From assembly GCA_023666945.1 (NCBI GenBank), contig JAMPAY010000002.1, positions 142,965-206,964 of the forward strand: a stretch of DNA of 64,000 bases. Direction: 5' to 3'. The stretch is from Paludibacter sp. Its GTDB lineage: Bacteria; Bacteroidota; Bacteroidia; Bacteroidales; Paludibacteraceae. The notes below the pieces were generated by a model, which was not told where the DNA came from, made no database searches, and saw only the letters and a list, made by a program, of their open reading frames with translations. The position numbers and the translations under genes are program-made. This document shows positions 35,480 to 47,500 of this stretch, in pieces (within the stretch, counting starts at the first letter, position 1; each line of letters begins with the position of its first letter).

Positions 35480-36169
35480 TTACCAATCTTTTTCAACGCG
35501 TTTACCGCCGTTGCTTTGTTGCCGTTTCGCTTTTTCTTGTGTTTCTTGTTCGTCTTGTTCAAGTGCTTGCAGTATTTGTTCAGCCGTTTCTTTGTCCATC
35601 TGTTGTTCTTGTCGGTTGTCTTGCTGATTTTCTTGCTGCTCGTTTTGCTCGTTTTGTTGTTCTTGTTCGTTTTGTTGTTGATCTTGATTTTTATCTTTAT
35701 CTTGTTGTTGCTGCTGATCTTGGTTTTGTTGTTCTTGTTGGGCTTTTTGCATTTGCATGGCCTTAATCAAATTGTAGCGGGTATCGTTGTCTTTCGGGTT
35801 GTTTTTCAAAGAACGTTTATAGTCTTCTATGGCATCACCGAATTGTTGTTGTGCATAGTGGGCGTTGCCAATATTATGATCTATACTTGCTTGTTTCTGT
35901 GGTGTGTCGGCATATTGCTCCGCTTTCTTGAATTCATCAATCGCTTCTGCAAATTTTTCTTGCTTGAAGAGGGCATTGCCGAGGTTAAAGTGGGCTTCAA
36001 ACGAGTCTTTATTTTTCTCAAGGCCACGACGATATTCCACTTCGGCTTCGGTGTACTTTTCTTTCTTGTATTCTCCGTTTCCACGTCGTACATTAGTGCT
36101 CTCACGTTGGGCAAAGAGTAGTCCGGAGCAGAGTAAAAACGATAGTATATAGAGTGTGCGCTGATTCAT
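35480..36169 (-). CDS. batC: BatC: TPR protein with Gln-rich tail
   Basis: 229 residues: signal peptide (MNQRTLYILSFLLCSGLLFAQ), three to four TPR motifs (about 30-140, HFNLGNALFKQEKFAEAIDEF, HNIGNAHYAQQQFGDAIEDY), then a low-complexity tail from about 145 to 205 made almost wholly of Gln, Glu, Asp, Asn and Lys. Equivalent BatC proteins also have such a tail, but length varies. The tail is probably disordered. Middle gene of the operon, 12 bases below batB. Confidence 0.9.
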   Translation of the reverse strand: MNQRTLYILSFLLCSGLLFAQRESTNVRRGNGEYKKEKYTEAEVEYRRGLEKNKDSFEAHFNLGNALFKQEKFAEAIDEFKKAEQYADTPQKQASIDHNIGNAHYAQQQFGDAIEDYKRSLKNNPKDNDTRYNLIKAMQMQKAQQEQQNQDQQQQQDKDKNQDQQQNEQEQQNEQNEQQENQQDNRQEQQMDKETAEQILQALEQDEQETQEKAKRQQSNGGKRVEKDW

Positions 36170-36181
36170 TGTGCTATAGTT

Positions 36182-37213
36182 TTATTTCTTCCATTCTTTG
36201 AATAGGTTCACTTTGCTGAGTCGTTTGTTTTTTCTGTTGAAGATAAAGAAATCAACAACCAATAAGAACAATGCAATTAGTATAAATGATTGATATTGTT
36301 CGTTGTATTCGGTAAATACGGTTGTTTCTATTTCGCTTGTGGCAAGTGTGTCTACTTCTTTCTGAATAGCACGCATGGCTGTGTTTGTATTGTCGCAACG
36401 TACATATATTCCCCCTCCCGCTTGTGCTATTTCCTTACACATGTCTTCGTTTAGTTTCGATACGACAACATTCCCGTTTCTGTCTTTGCGGAAATTATGA
36501 GTTCCGGGCATCGGAATGGGCGAACCTTCCGGCTTACCTATACCGGCAACAAACACTTTTATGCCTTGTGCTTGGGCTTGTTGGGCAATATTGTTGGCAT
36601 TATCTTCGTGGTCTTCACCATCGGTTATTAAGATAATTACGCGCGAAGCCTCGCTTTCGCCACCGAATGCCCGCATGGAAGTTTGCAAGGCACTGCCCAG
36701 TGCTGTACCTTGTGTTTTTATCAAGTCCGGCGAAATGTTCTGAAGAAACATTTTTGCGGATACATAATCGCACGTGATGGGCAATTGTATATAAGCCTCT
36801 CCGGCAAAAACAACCATACCCACTTTGTCGTCTTGCATTTGATCGATCAATTTCGATAATACCTGTTTGGCGCGTTCCAAGCGGTTGGGCGCAACATCTT
36901 CTGCCAACATGGAGTTGCTTATGTCCAAGGCGAATATCACTTCTATACCTTGGCGTTTGATAGTTTGCTCTTTCGTGCCGTATTGGGGGCGGGCAAGAGC
37001 AATAATGAGCAATCCTAATACTGCCATATTTAGCGCAAATTTCACAGCAGGGCGTATGCGGGAGGCATTCGGCATCAGTTCTTCCAATAATAAGGGGTCG
37101 CCAAATGCTGCCAGTTGTTTACGTTTATGGCGAGTATGGAGAATGTAAGCGGTTGTTAGTAGAGGTATCAACAATAACAACCACAATAATTTAATATGTG
37201 CAAACTGAAACAT
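36182..37213 (-). CDS. batB: BatB: von Willebrand factor A domain membrane protein
   Basis: 343 residues with N-terminal membrane segments, a vWA domain (about 90-290) and a C-terminal membrane segment (FILIALFLLVVDFFIF). The MIDAS metal site DxSxS is intact as DISNS (Asp97, Ser99, Ser101), followed by the family signature AEDVAPNRLERAK. It should form a periplasm-facing complex with BatA. Ten bases below batA. Confidence 0.93.
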   Translation of the reverse strand: MFQFAHIKLLWLLLLIPLLTTAYILHTRHKRKQLAAFGDPLLLEELMPNASRIRPAVKFALNMAVLGLLIIALARPQYGTKEQTIKRQGIEVIFALDISNSMLAEDVAPNRLERAKQVLSKLIDQMQDDKVGMVVFAGEAYIQLPITCDYVSAKMFLQNISPDLIKTQGTALGSALQTSMRAFGGESEASRVIILITDGEDHEDNANNIAQQAQAQGIKVFVAGIGKPEGSPIPMPGTHNFRKDRNGNVVVSKLNEDMCKEIAQAGGGIYVRCDNTNTAMRAIQKEVDTLATSEIETTVFTEYNEQYQSFILIALFLLVVDFFIFNRKNKRLSKVNLFKEWKK

Positions 37214-37223
37214 AAAAATTCTG

Positions 37224-38207
37224 TTAGTTGGTAATGGTGCGTAATATAAAATCTCTCAATAGAATCAAGAGTAACAGACAGCCGAATGCACTCCACAAAA
37301 AAGGTTGATAGTTTTCTGTTTTTTTAGAGTATTCTCTTACGCGTATCTTGGTCTTTTCCAATTGATCGATTTCTTCGTATATTTTTTTCAGTTTATTGTT
37401 GTCGGTGGCTCTAAAATAGGCTCCTCCTGTAGTCTCTGCTATTTTACGGAGTGTTGCTTCGTCAAATTCAGAGTCCATCATCATATATTGTGTGCCAATG
37501 GGTGTTTGTACCGGCACGCGGGCTTTTCCATGGCTGCCTACCCCCACGGCATAAATACGAATCCCGAACGTATGGGCTATCTCTGCTGCAGTCTGAGGGT
37601 CAATGTCACCGCGGTTGTTCGAACCATCGGTAAGCAGAATGATAACCTTCGATTTCGTCTGACTGTCTTTCATTCTGTTTACGGCATTGGCTATGCCCAA
37701 ACCTATAGCGGTTCCGTCATCTATCATTCCGAATTTTACCGATTGGAATAGGTTTACCAATACGGCATGATCGGTAGTCAATGGGCATTGAGTAAAACTC
37801 TCACCGGCAAACACTACCAAACCGATGTTATCATTCGGACGATTCATTATGAAATCGCCGGCTACGTTTTTGGCAGCCTCCAATCGGTTAGGTTTGAGGT
37901 CTTCGGCTTGCATCGTGCCTGAAATATCCATCACCATCATGATGTCAATACCCTCGGTCGATTCTTTGTGCCAACTATTGGTCAGTTGCGGGCGAGCCAA
38001 AGCAATGGTCAATAAGGTTATGGTGGCAGTCAGTAATACAAAAGGGACGTGCAATAACCATATACGTAAGGTCTTCTTGCCACGCAACGCATGAGTGGAA
38101 GATATCTGCAGGCTGGCATCGCTTTTGCGCATTTCCCAAATATACCAAAATAGAATGGGAAGCAACACCAAAAGCAACCATAAATATGTCGGATTCTGAA
38201 AAGTCAT
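37224..38207 (-). CDS. batA: BatA: von Willebrand factor A domain membrane protein
   Basis: 327 residues with the same plan as BatB: membrane segments at about 8-25 and 50-72, a vWA domain and a C-terminal membrane segment. The MIDAS motif reads DISGT (Asp94, Ser96, Thr98), so threonine replaces the last serine; this keeps a hydroxyl but is a difference from BatB. The signature AEDLKPNRLEAAK follows. Confidence 0.93.
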   Translation of the reverse strand: MTFQNPTYLWLLLVLLPILFWYIWEMRKSDASLQISSTHALRGKKTLRIWLLHVPFVLLTATITLLTIALARPQLTNSWHKESTEGIDIMMVMDISGTMQAEDLKPNRLEAAKNVAGDFIMNRPNDNIGLVVFAGESFTQCPLTTDHAVLVNLFQSVKFGMIDDGTAIGLGIANAVNRMKDSQTKSKVIILLTDGSNNRGDIDPQTAAEIAHTFGIRIYAVGVGSHGKARVPVQTPIGTQYMMMDSEFDEATLRKIAETTGGAYFRATDNNKLKKIYEEIDQLEKTKIRVREYSKKTENYQPFLWSAFGCLLLLILLRDFILRTITN

Positions 38208-38222
38208 GACACGTATGAGTTT

Positions 38223-39173
38223 CTACTTTAATTCGTTATCTTTTTGGATGTCTGTAGGGATGTTCTCTGCTGCTTCAGAAATGTTCTCGTCCAATGGTCG
38301 GGTGGAACGCACTAATTTGTAAGCACTTTGCAGCGAACGTTCATTCTCATCGGGAAGGGCATTCCATTTGGCAAATTTTACTAAGTCTGCCAAACGAAGC
38401 ATCTCACCTAATTGACCGAACAAATCCTTCTGCTCTGCCAGCAAAGGCTTAATCTCACGCAGAATTTCTTCCGATGTTTTTTCTTGGCTTGACACCTCAA
38501 ATCGGCGGCTTATATATTCGCGTACCACATCGGTTAGTTCGGTGTGATATTCTTTCAGCCTGCCTTGCTGCCATATTTTTGCATCTTTTATCTTGTCTAA
38601 TTTTTCCAACGCTACCTCATCGGCAGGGCGCAACAATTCCGGATTTTCGGCAACGATTTCTGCTTGTTGCCTATGTTTACGCAACCATTTTACCATATAA
38701 TAGATACCTACTCCTATCCCCGCCAATACCAGCACCAACAATACCCATCTGAATATACCCCACCACCAAATGGGAGCCTTATAAATGGGCTTTATGTCTG
38801 TTATGGCGTTGTCACTACTATCCATCTCAAAGGGTTGAATCACGTTCAATGCCAACGACTCCGTGTAGAATGTGTCTTCACCGTTGGCAAAAGGTAACGG
38901 AGAAATCAAAAAGAGTGAATCGCAAAACGATGTTATGGTTAGTGTCTGATTTATACTAAGTCTGCCGTCTTTCAGCAGTGTGGTATCTTTGGTGCCTTGC
39001 GATACAATCTCAATGCCGTCAATCAAATACTCATTGTAAACAGGAAAATCGACATGTTCTGTCTTTTCGTGAGTGGCTTGTAGGTGCAATTGGGTTTGGT
39101 CGCCCACCCATAGTTCGGTTGAATCTATTTGTGCGCTTACTGCGATGCTTAATATCAGTGCAAACAAATTCAT
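38223..39173 (-). CDS. DUF4381-like membrane protein of the Bat operon
   Basis: 316 residues with a signal peptide (MNLFALILSIAVSAQ), a beta-rich extracytoplasmic domain (WVGDQTQLHLQATHEK), one membrane segment (WGIFRWVLLVLVLAGIGVGI, about 140-165) and a cytoplasmic helical domain containing YISRRFEVSSQEKTSEEIL. This matches the protein usually found between DUF58 and batA. Its function is unknown beyond operon membership. Start taken at the fourth codon of the frame so that the signal peptide is N-terminal. Confidence 0.8.
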   Translation of the reverse strand: MNLFALILSIAVSAQIDSTELWVGDQTQLHLQATHEKTEHVDFPVYNEYLIDGIEIVSQGTKDTTLLKDGRLSINQTLTITSFCDSLFLISPLPFANGEDTFYTESLALNVIQPFEMDSSDNAITDIKPIYKAPIWWWGIFRWVLLVLVLAGIGVGIYYMVKWLRKHRQQAEIVAENPELLRPADEVALEKLDKIKDAKIWQQGRLKEYHTELTDVVREYISRRFEVSSQEKTSEEILREIKPLLAEQKDLFGQLGEMLRLADLVKFAKWNALPDENERSLQSAYKLVRSTRPLDENISEAAENIPTDIQKDNELK

Positions 39174-39207
39174 ATAGCACAATTTGGTTGTATATCTCTT
39201 TTTTTAA

Positions 39208-40092
39208 TTACACCCTGAATAATTTCATCAGTGCTTTTACGTAATCTTCATCAGTGCGCAGACTGATGTTGCGAGTCCCGGTTTTTGTCAGTATCTCTTG
39301 CCAACTGCTTTGCTGCCTGCGCCAATTCGTGGCATAGTCGTTGCGTACTTGTTTCTCGGAGGTATCTACCCATATGCGCTCTCCGCTTTCAGCATCTTTC
39401 AATTTTAGTAAACCTATGGCGGGTAACTCTGCATCGCGATAATCATATACCTGAATTACCGATATATCATGTTTGTTCGATGCTATCAGCAATGGTTTCT
39501 CCGTACTCTTTATGGAAACCTCTCCTCGTAATGGCAAGCATAGGTCTGAAATCAAAAATGCCGTGCAATGTCGTTTCTGAGCATTCGTAAAGTAATGAAG
39601 TGCGCATGCAATATCTGTTCCTGCAGATGTCGGCTCAAAGTCAATCAACTCTCTGATAATGTGAAGTACGTGCTTGCGACCTTTTTTCGGAGGTATATAT
39701 TTCTCTATTTTGTCGGTGAAGAAAATAACGCCCACTTTGTCGTTGTTGGCTATTGTTGAGAAGGCTAATGTGGCGGCTATTTCTGCCATCATATCGCGTT
39801 TCATCTGACTTTGAGTACCGAAGTTCCTGCTGCCCGATACGTCTACCAAGAGCATAACGGTCAGTTCTCGCTCCTCTTCAAATACCTTTATATAAGGTTT
39901 GTTAAGTTTGGCGGTAACATTCCAATCTATCGACCGAACGTCGTCACCGGGCTGATATTCACGTACCTCCGAAAACGTCATACCACGCCCCTTAAACTGG
40001 CTGTGATATTCGCCGGCAAAGATGTTGCGAGATAGACTGCGGGTCTTTATCTCTATCTTCCGAACTTTCTTTAGCAGTTCTTCACTTGTCAT
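39208..40092 (-). CDS. DUF58-domain protein
   Basis: 294 residues. The DUF58 signature is clear: REYQPGDDVRSIDWNVTAK, with the vWA-like start MLLVDVSGSRNFGT behind it. DUF58 proteins accompany MoxR ATPases and vWA proteins and are thought to be their adaptors or clients. It lies 16 bases below moxR. Confidence 0.93.
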   Translation of the reverse strand: MTSEELLKKVRKIEIKTRSLSRNIFAGEYHSQFKGRGMTFSEVREYQPGDDVRSIDWNVTAKLNKPYIKVFEEERELTVMLLVDVSGSRNFGTQSQMKRDMMAEIAATLAFSTIANNDKVGVIFFTDKIEKYIPPKKGRKHVLHIIRELIDFEPTSAGTDIACALHYFTNAQKRHCTAFLISDLCLPLRGEVSIKSTEKPLLIASNKHDISVIQVYDYRDAELPAIGLLKLKDAESGERIWVDTSEKQVRNDYATNWRRQQSSWQEILTKTGTRNISLRTDEDYVKALMKLFRV

Positions 40093-40108
40093 AACATTCT
40101 ACCTGTTA

Positions 40109-41104
40109 TCAAGGTACTTCCACTCTGTTGAGGATTTCGGTAATAATATCTTCCGTACTCATGTTCTGAGCCTCGGCTTCATATGTCAGACCGATACGAT
40201 GACGCAGCACATCATAGCATACGGCACGTACATCTTCGGGAACGACATAGCCGCGACGGTGAATAAAGGCGTAGGCACGAGCAGCCAAAGCCAAATTGAT
40301 ACTGGCACGAGGGCTGCCACCAAACTGAATCATATCTTTCAAACTCTCCAAACCATAGTTTTCCGGATAACGAGTCGCAAACACAATATCTACAATATAC
40401 TTTTCGATCTTCTCATCTAAATATACTTCACGTACTACCGAACGGGCTTTCTTGATGTCTTCGGTAGAGAGTATGGGCAATATCTGTTTTTTCTCTCCGC
40501 TGATGTTTTGGCGAATAATTTGTTGCTCCTCCTCTTTCTTTGGATATCCTATTACCACTTTTAACATGAAACGGTCGGTCTGGGCTTCCGGCAACGGATA
40601 AGTTCCTTCTTGCTCTATGGGGTTTTGAGTCGCAAGCACCAAGAACGGTTCGTCCAAACGGAACGTCTCCTCACCAATGGTTATTTGACGTTCTTGCATG
40701 GCTTCCAACAAAGCCGACTGAACTTTTGCCGGAGCACGGTTTATCTCGTCTGCCAATACGAAATTGGCAAATATAGGACCTCGCTTTATTTTAAACTCTT
40801 CATTCTTCTGCGAATAAACTTGTGTACCGAGAACATCGGCAGGCAATAGGTCGGGAGTAAACTGAATACGCGAAAAATCTGCCTTAATTAAATCGGAAAG
40901 TGTCTTTATGGCCAGGGTCTTTGCCAAACCGGGGACACCCTCCAATAAAATATGACCATCGCTCAAAAGACCGATAAGAAGACTTTCTACCAAATGTTTC
41001 TGACCAACTATCACTTGGTTCATGCCCATAGTAAGGGCATCTATAAACGAACTTTCGCGCTCAATACGCTCTTGAAGTTCTCTGATGTCAACAGGAGTAC
41101 TCAT
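40109..41104 (-). CDS. MoxR-family AAA+ ATPase
   Basis: 331-residue AAA+ ATPase. Walker A is EGVPGLAKT, Walker B LADEINRAPAKVQSALLEAMQE, sensor 1 ATQNPIEQEGTYPLPEAQ, followed by the lid domain. MoxR proteins act as chaperones that activate vWA proteins; here the partners are BatA and BatB. First gene of a nine-gene operon (moxR to PAP2) with gaps of at most 34 bases. Confidence 0.95.
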   Translation of the reverse strand: MSTPVDIRELQERIERESSFIDALTMGMNQVIVGQKHLVESLLIGLLSDGHILLEGVPGLAKTLAIKTLSDLIKADFSRIQFTPDLLPADVLGTQVYSQKNEEFKIKRGPIFANFVLADEINRAPAKVQSALLEAMQERQITIGEETFRLDEPFLVLATQNPIEQEGTYPLPEAQTDRFMLKVVIGYPKKEEEQQIIRQNISGEKKQILPILSTEDIKKARSVVREVYLDEKIEKYIVDIVFATRYPENYGLESLKDMIQFGGSPRASINLALAARAYAFIHRRGYVVPEDVRAVCYDVLRHRIGLTYEAEAQNMSTEDIITEILNRVEVP

Positions 41105-41591
41105 ACTAAAATATGATTGACTGTTTTTTTTGCTGTTAGCGGTTAATGGTTATCTGAATCGCAAAGACATGTTTGTTATGTATGCGACTATGCCGTAGTT
41201 ACTGCAAAATTTGTGCCAAATACATTCGTGAGAATGTGTAACACTACTTTTTCAAATGAATTGCATTAATATGTTTTCTTAAAGATCTCATCCGAATCGT
41301 TGGTAAGATTCGAAACAGCAATGTTGTAGATATTTTGTAGAGGAGCATCTGCTCAATAAATATATGTACACGTCACTTGTTGCCCTTTGTTTGAATTGTG
41401 CAGACTTAATATTCTGCACGTATATCTTAAGAATCGTATGTTTTTTGAGTGGTAAAATACCAAAACTTAGGGTGCAAACCTTAAGAAACGTCAACTTTTT
41501 CATAAGAAGAGCCATTTTGGGTTTGGAAAACCTGTTGTAATTTTGCAGCGTGGATTTTAAGGGATGGATGAAATAATATAATTATTTGAAA
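41105..41591. other. Divergent intergenic region between moxR and the giant repeat protein
   Basis: 487 bases without a supported gene. It holds the giant gene's promoter at 41516-41545. A small inverted repeat (GTGCAG ... CTGCAC) lies around 41400. No clear TAnnTTTG box was found for the moxR operon on the minus strand. Confidence 0.6.
41516..41545 (+). promoter_or_regulatory. Promoter of the giant repeat protein gene
   Basis: TTTG (41516-41519), 18 bases, TAATTTTG (41538-41545), 46 bases before the ATG at 41592. Spacing is slightly short. Confidence 0.6.
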
Positions 41592-44500
41592 ATGAAGAAA
41601 CTTTACGTTCGCTTTATGTTGGCAGTGGCAATGTTGGGAATACTGCCTGCAACTACGAATGCCCAACAACTCCCTAACTCCGATTTCGAGGATTGGAGCG
41701 GTGCTAAATTCGATGGAAACATACAACCCGCTAATTGGAATGTATCCAACGTTACGCAATTAGGATTCAAGTTTAATTTTGCCTATCAGGAAAACGGACA
41801 TACCGGCTATTGCTTGCGTGTGCAGAGTCAGGAAGTGGGGGCAGCCGGAATCACGGAGGTGTCGCCCGGATATGTCGCTTTAGGACAACCTTGGGTGTAT
41901 GTTCCCTCTCTTACCAAACTCAATCAGGCCACGGCGGGAACGTATGGAGGTATTGCTTGGAATTATCGTCCCGACACCATGCAGGTGTGGATTCGGCGTA
42001 CGGGTTCACATGTGCTCGATGAGGATTTTAACTTGCTTTATTATGCTTGGTCAGGAACGGCTCAAGGCTCTTCTTACAAAGGAAAGGGTGGGGGGTGTAC
42101 CTCCGTTGCCAAGACCGATGAAGAAAGCGATATTCGTCAAGCACTCGATGGCAATGTTTGTACTACTACTCAGTTTGCCAAGCAAATTGCCGAGGGATGG
42201 GTACGTGACCGCAAAGAGTACAATGAGTGGACATGTATCAATGTGCCTGTTTATTATATGAATAGTGATGTGCCTGAAAAATGCAACATCATTTTCTCTG
42301 CAAGCAACTATCCTAACTTTAGTGCCACTACAGGATTGTATCATGGCGATGCACTCTATGTTGATGATGTTCGACTTATCTATTCTTCCACAATTCAAAG
42401 TTTGTATATTGGTAATAAACGTTGGAACGGATTCAATCCGAATACTACGGAAGAGCAGGTCTATTCTGTGGGCAATGCAACCGAAATACCCGATATCTAT
42501 GCAATGAGAGGCGAAGGAACTTTGACTAATTCTCGAGGTACTACCGCCAATTTTCCCGGACGTCGTCTTGCCGATAGCGAAATAACCATTCAAAAAGGTA
42601 CAATCGATGGCGATCCTACGCTTATCACTGTCAAAGCCGAAGACGGTTCTTCCTCTACTACCTACAAAATACGTTTTGTATCCAAACCATCCGACAATGC
42701 ACGATTGGCTGATATACAAGTTAATGGGGCATCGCTTAACGGATTTAATGGTTATGTTACCAACTATTCTGTAGGATTGCCCTATGGTACAAGCACTGTC
42801 CCTAAAGTAACTTTTACACCGTCGGAAGACAATCAGACGGTTACTTGTACGCAACCTTCTTCGGTCAACGGACAAGCGGTTATAAAAGTGGTGGCACCCG
42901 ATGGCGTCACCACTATGATATATACACTTACTTTCTTTGTGAAAGATTTGGATGACAACACTCTGCTGGGTATCAATGTCAACGGACATGCCGTTCAGGG
43001 GTTTAACCCCTCACAGACACTCTATCGTGTGGAATTGCCGCTCGGAACAACAGATATGCCGCAGGTGGAAGCCGTATCTGCTTATCCTACAGGTGCGCAG
43101 ACTATCACCTATCTCCCTCCTGTCATGATTGATGGAGGGCAATATCAAATTGCAGTCACCACACCGGGTAATACTACTCCCAAAACCTATAAACTGAATT
43201 TCAAGATAACGGCTTCGACAAATTCTGTTTTGCAACAGCTCAATGTTGAAGGTGGATATCTTGCAGGATTCGACCCGCAGCAAACTACCTATTACATAAC
43301 TTTGCCGGTGGGAACAACGGATTTGCCGAAAATATCATGGGTGCAGGGCGACGACTATCAAACGGTTACACTCGAAGAAGGGGGATTGGATGGTACTACG
43401 CGTATCATCGTAACAGCAGCATCGGGAGCACAAACTATTTATAAAATAGTGTTCTCTACCGAAAAGTCAGATGTCGATTGGCTGAACAATATCTATGTTG
43501 GAGGGGTGGCATTGGAAGGATACTCCCCGGATAAGAATATCTACGATTATGAGTTGCCTTTGGGAACAACCGTGTTGCCGGAAATAACCTACGACCAAGG
43601 CGACGAATATCAGACAGTGACCATTCTCACCAATGGAGTGGATGGCGTAACACGTATCACGGTTACGGCTGACAATGGTACAACCAACCTCTATCAGATT
43701 CGTTTCTCTGTACTTAAGGCTACCGATGCAACCTTGCGCATGATATATCTCGATGGGACGGAATTGGATAATTTCAATCCTGCGCAATTGGAATATACAA
43801 TCTATTTGCCACAAGGTACTACGCAACTGCCGGTTGTTACATGGCTTACCAACGACCAATGGCAAACCGTTACCTATCGTGAGGCTGTAGGCTTGACCGG
43901 AGATGCGCGTATTACTGTCCGACCGCAGGAAGGAAGTGCGCAAACCTATATATTGCATTTCTCTGTTGCAACATCGGCAAATACCGATTTGCAAATGATT
44001 TATTTGGCAGATGTGCCCTTGGATAATTTCCAACCGGAACAAACCGAATATACCATACTGCTTCCCATGGGAGTAAGTGTCATTCCTGCTATTACATGGC
44101 AAACAACCGAAGCAACGCAAAAGGTGATGGCGCTAACCGATGGTGATGTCTGCACGGTGCGAGTGACTGCCGAAAACGGAGATACGAAAACCTATACGCT
44201 CACTTTCATTATTCAAAAGTCGGAAAATGCTTTACTGAAAATGATTTATCTCGACGGAACTCCGTTGGAAGGATTCGAGAGCGATAAATTGTCCGGCTAT
44301 GTGGTAACATTGCTCGGAGATAAATGCCCCTTGATTACGGTCGATAAAGAGGCTACCCAACAAGTTACCGTTATGGCTCCCGCTGCAGAGGGAACGGCAG
44401 TGGTTGAGGTGCGTCCCGAAACAGGAGCGGAAAACCGTTATATCATAGAGTTCCGCAAACAGGCTACTGCCGATGTCTTGCTTCAAGATATTTTGTTAGA

Positions 44501-47500
44501 CGGAATCTCTCTAACGGGATTCGATGCCTATACCACTGAATATACGGTACCCTATACCGGGCAAATGCCGGTTGTTTCCTATAACACTAACAGCCCCAAT
44601 CAACGCGTACGTATTTTGCGCGATAAGAATGTTGTTACTTTATTGGTAACGAATGCAACCAATCAAAACACTTCTTATGTCCTTACTTTCAGTCGACTCC
44701 AGTCTACCGATGCATCACTGAAATCCATTTCGCTCAATGGAGTCGAACTGCCGGACTACGATGCACAAGTAACCGAATATCAACTGAATAGAACCTCTGC
44801 ACAAGCCGAACTACAGTTCACCTACGAAAAGAATCATGATGCACAAACTGTCATAGCAGGTTTTGTTGCTGACAATGTCTATCGATTGGTGGTTACGGCT
44901 GAAGACCAAATCACACAACGCACCTATACAATCTTTTGCAATCAAGAACGCAGTTCCGATGCTACATTGCAATCAATAGCATTGGATGGGGTGCCATTGG
45001 ACGATTTCGATTCCCATAAGTTCAATTATGCAGTTACTCTTGAAGGAGGTATGGCGTTGCCTGCACTTTCTTATGTAAATAAAGACGGACAAGCGGTACT
45101 CATGTCTACTTCGGCATCTGCTCAGCAAATTGTAGTAGTGGCGGAAGACGGTAGCAGCAATATATATACTATCAACTATCAGACAGTTACTTCTTCAAAC
45201 GCATTATTGGCAGATATACTCCTCGATGGAGTTTCGCTGCAAGGTTTCCGTAACGATATCTTCCACTATGTAGATACGCTTGCATGGCGCACATCAGTTG
45301 TGCCTTCTGTTACTCCGGTGCTTGCCGTTCCTGTGCAGACTGTTACAATCAACTACTCGGCTGTCGATGGAACTACGTATATTCATGTAGTGGCGGAAGA
45401 CCAACAAACCACTGCCGACTATACAATCGCTTTCCCTGTACGGAAATCTGCCAATACATTATTAGAAACAGTCTTGTTCCATGACGTTGATTTCGATTTC
45501 GACCCCGAACAGACCGACTATACAATCGCGCTTCCTTATCAAATGAATACGGTACCTGTGTTGAATTACGAAAAGCAGGAACCGGAGCAACAGGTAGCCA
45601 TACTTTCTGCACCTGTTACGGATACAACCCGACTGATAGTAACGGCTGAAAATGGCGATATGCGTACCTATAAGTTTGCCTTCCGGCGTACTTACTCCGA
45701 TAAGCCCAACCGTCTGCAAACCTTGTTGGTGAATGGCGCAGAGGTTGCGCTCGATAAGTTGGAAGAAATAGACGAAACCCATCTCGCTCTTACTATACCG
45801 ATGCCTTATGGAACTTCTGCTTTCACGGTAGCATGTCTGAAGAGTTTCGATGAGCAAACTTGTCTCGTGCAGCCCGGCGGAATTTATCGTCCGACCATTA
45901 TTACCGTTAAATCGAATCGTCCTGACGATCCTGATGTCATCTATACCATCACTCCGCAAATCGCACAGCAATCCCCTGCTGTCTTGAAGTCTATCAGCAT
46001 TGATGGTAATGTGTTGCAAGAGTTCAACCCGAATCAATTCAACTATATACTCAATAGAGAGTCTGCTATATCTTCTCCCGAGGTGAATGTTGATTATGAT
46101 GCCGATGTTACCTATCAACGATTACAAAACAATCAGTGGCATTGGCAAGCGGTGGTGTCAAAAGACGGATATACAAATACATATAATATCTATTTTCACT
46201 ATCCGAACAATATAATTCCTAATGCAGATTTTACAGAGTGGGGAACGGCTGTATATAATAATGGTGCGAAACCTATAGGATGGCAAGTTCCTGCTGATTT
46301 CTTCAATAAGATTACTGTATTTTGGGTAGATGCTAAAACCGGATTGGAAATTAAAAATCCGGAAACTTCTATAGTTGGATTAGAAACTACCTATTGGAGT
46401 ACTGCAGGAGGAGCATTGCCGGCTATCATTACATTGGGAAAACTTTCCGGTGGTTTGGCAGTCGCTAATGCAACGCATTACGATTTCTATGATTATATCA
46501 GTTTCTACAATACGCCTGATACCATTGCCGTAAAGTATAACTATGCTGACGCAAAGGGTAATGGGGCTCTCTTTGCTTACCGTTTCCAAGATAATAATAA
46601 TAACGAACTGAATTTTGATTATAAACAATCTGCATCTACTGACGGATATGTTGTACATAAACAACCGCTAACGTTAGATGGAACACCAATTAAAGGATTG
46701 AACATAGCAGTGGATGCAACATCAGAAACGAAGGGGGCATCTTTCGGAGCGAAGTTATATGTCGATTGGTTCCAATTCATCTACAATAGTCGCCTTTCCG
46801 CTTTACAAGTCAATGGCGAAGAAGCTGCACTTACCGACGATAATACATTTACCTATACTTTCGCCGATGCCGAAAATCTTACGTTACCGATGCTGACATT
46901 TACAGGAGAGGTTTCCGACCAGGCACAACAAATCACATGGTCGGAAGAAACACAACAAGGGGCAACGGCAATGCGTCAAGCACAAATACGCAACTACGCC
47001 GAAGACGGTACTTTCACCGATTACCGATTGCTGCTTACACGTCCTCTCTCTACACTCAATACGCTTGGCAGTATCGAAGTTGGAGGCAGAAAACTGGAGG
47101 GATTCCAAAAAGATATAACCGCCTATACCTACATTTTGTCGGCTGCTTCTGCCGGTTTACCCGATATTACGGCTATTGCTGCTACCGATTTGCAGATCGT
47201 TAAAATGACGCAGAACGATAATCTTGTTTCCATTTCTGTACAGCCTGAATATGGCGAAACGAAAACCTATACGATTACTTTCGTGCAGGAACGTTCCTCC
47301 GATACGACACTCAAATCTCTAACGGCTGAAGGAATTACCTACGATGCCGAACAACACGAATATACTTTGCAGGCAGATGTAATGCCGAAAATCACTTTCG
47401 AAAAACAATCTGACGGACAGATTGTAACAGTAGAGAATGGACGTATCGAAGTTGTTGCCGAAGATGGTACGCGCGGACAATATCAAATCAACTTGCAACC

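Noticed and set aside
35516..36121. 201-codon plus-strand ORF opposite batC
   Set aside because: A Leu/Phe/Val-rich shadow produced by the antisense of the Gln-rich tail and TPR region.
42051..42989. 312-codon minus-strand ORF opposite the giant repeat gene
   Set aside because: Antisense shadow of the repeat coding sequence, Ser/Ile/Arg/Cys-rich, with no promoter.
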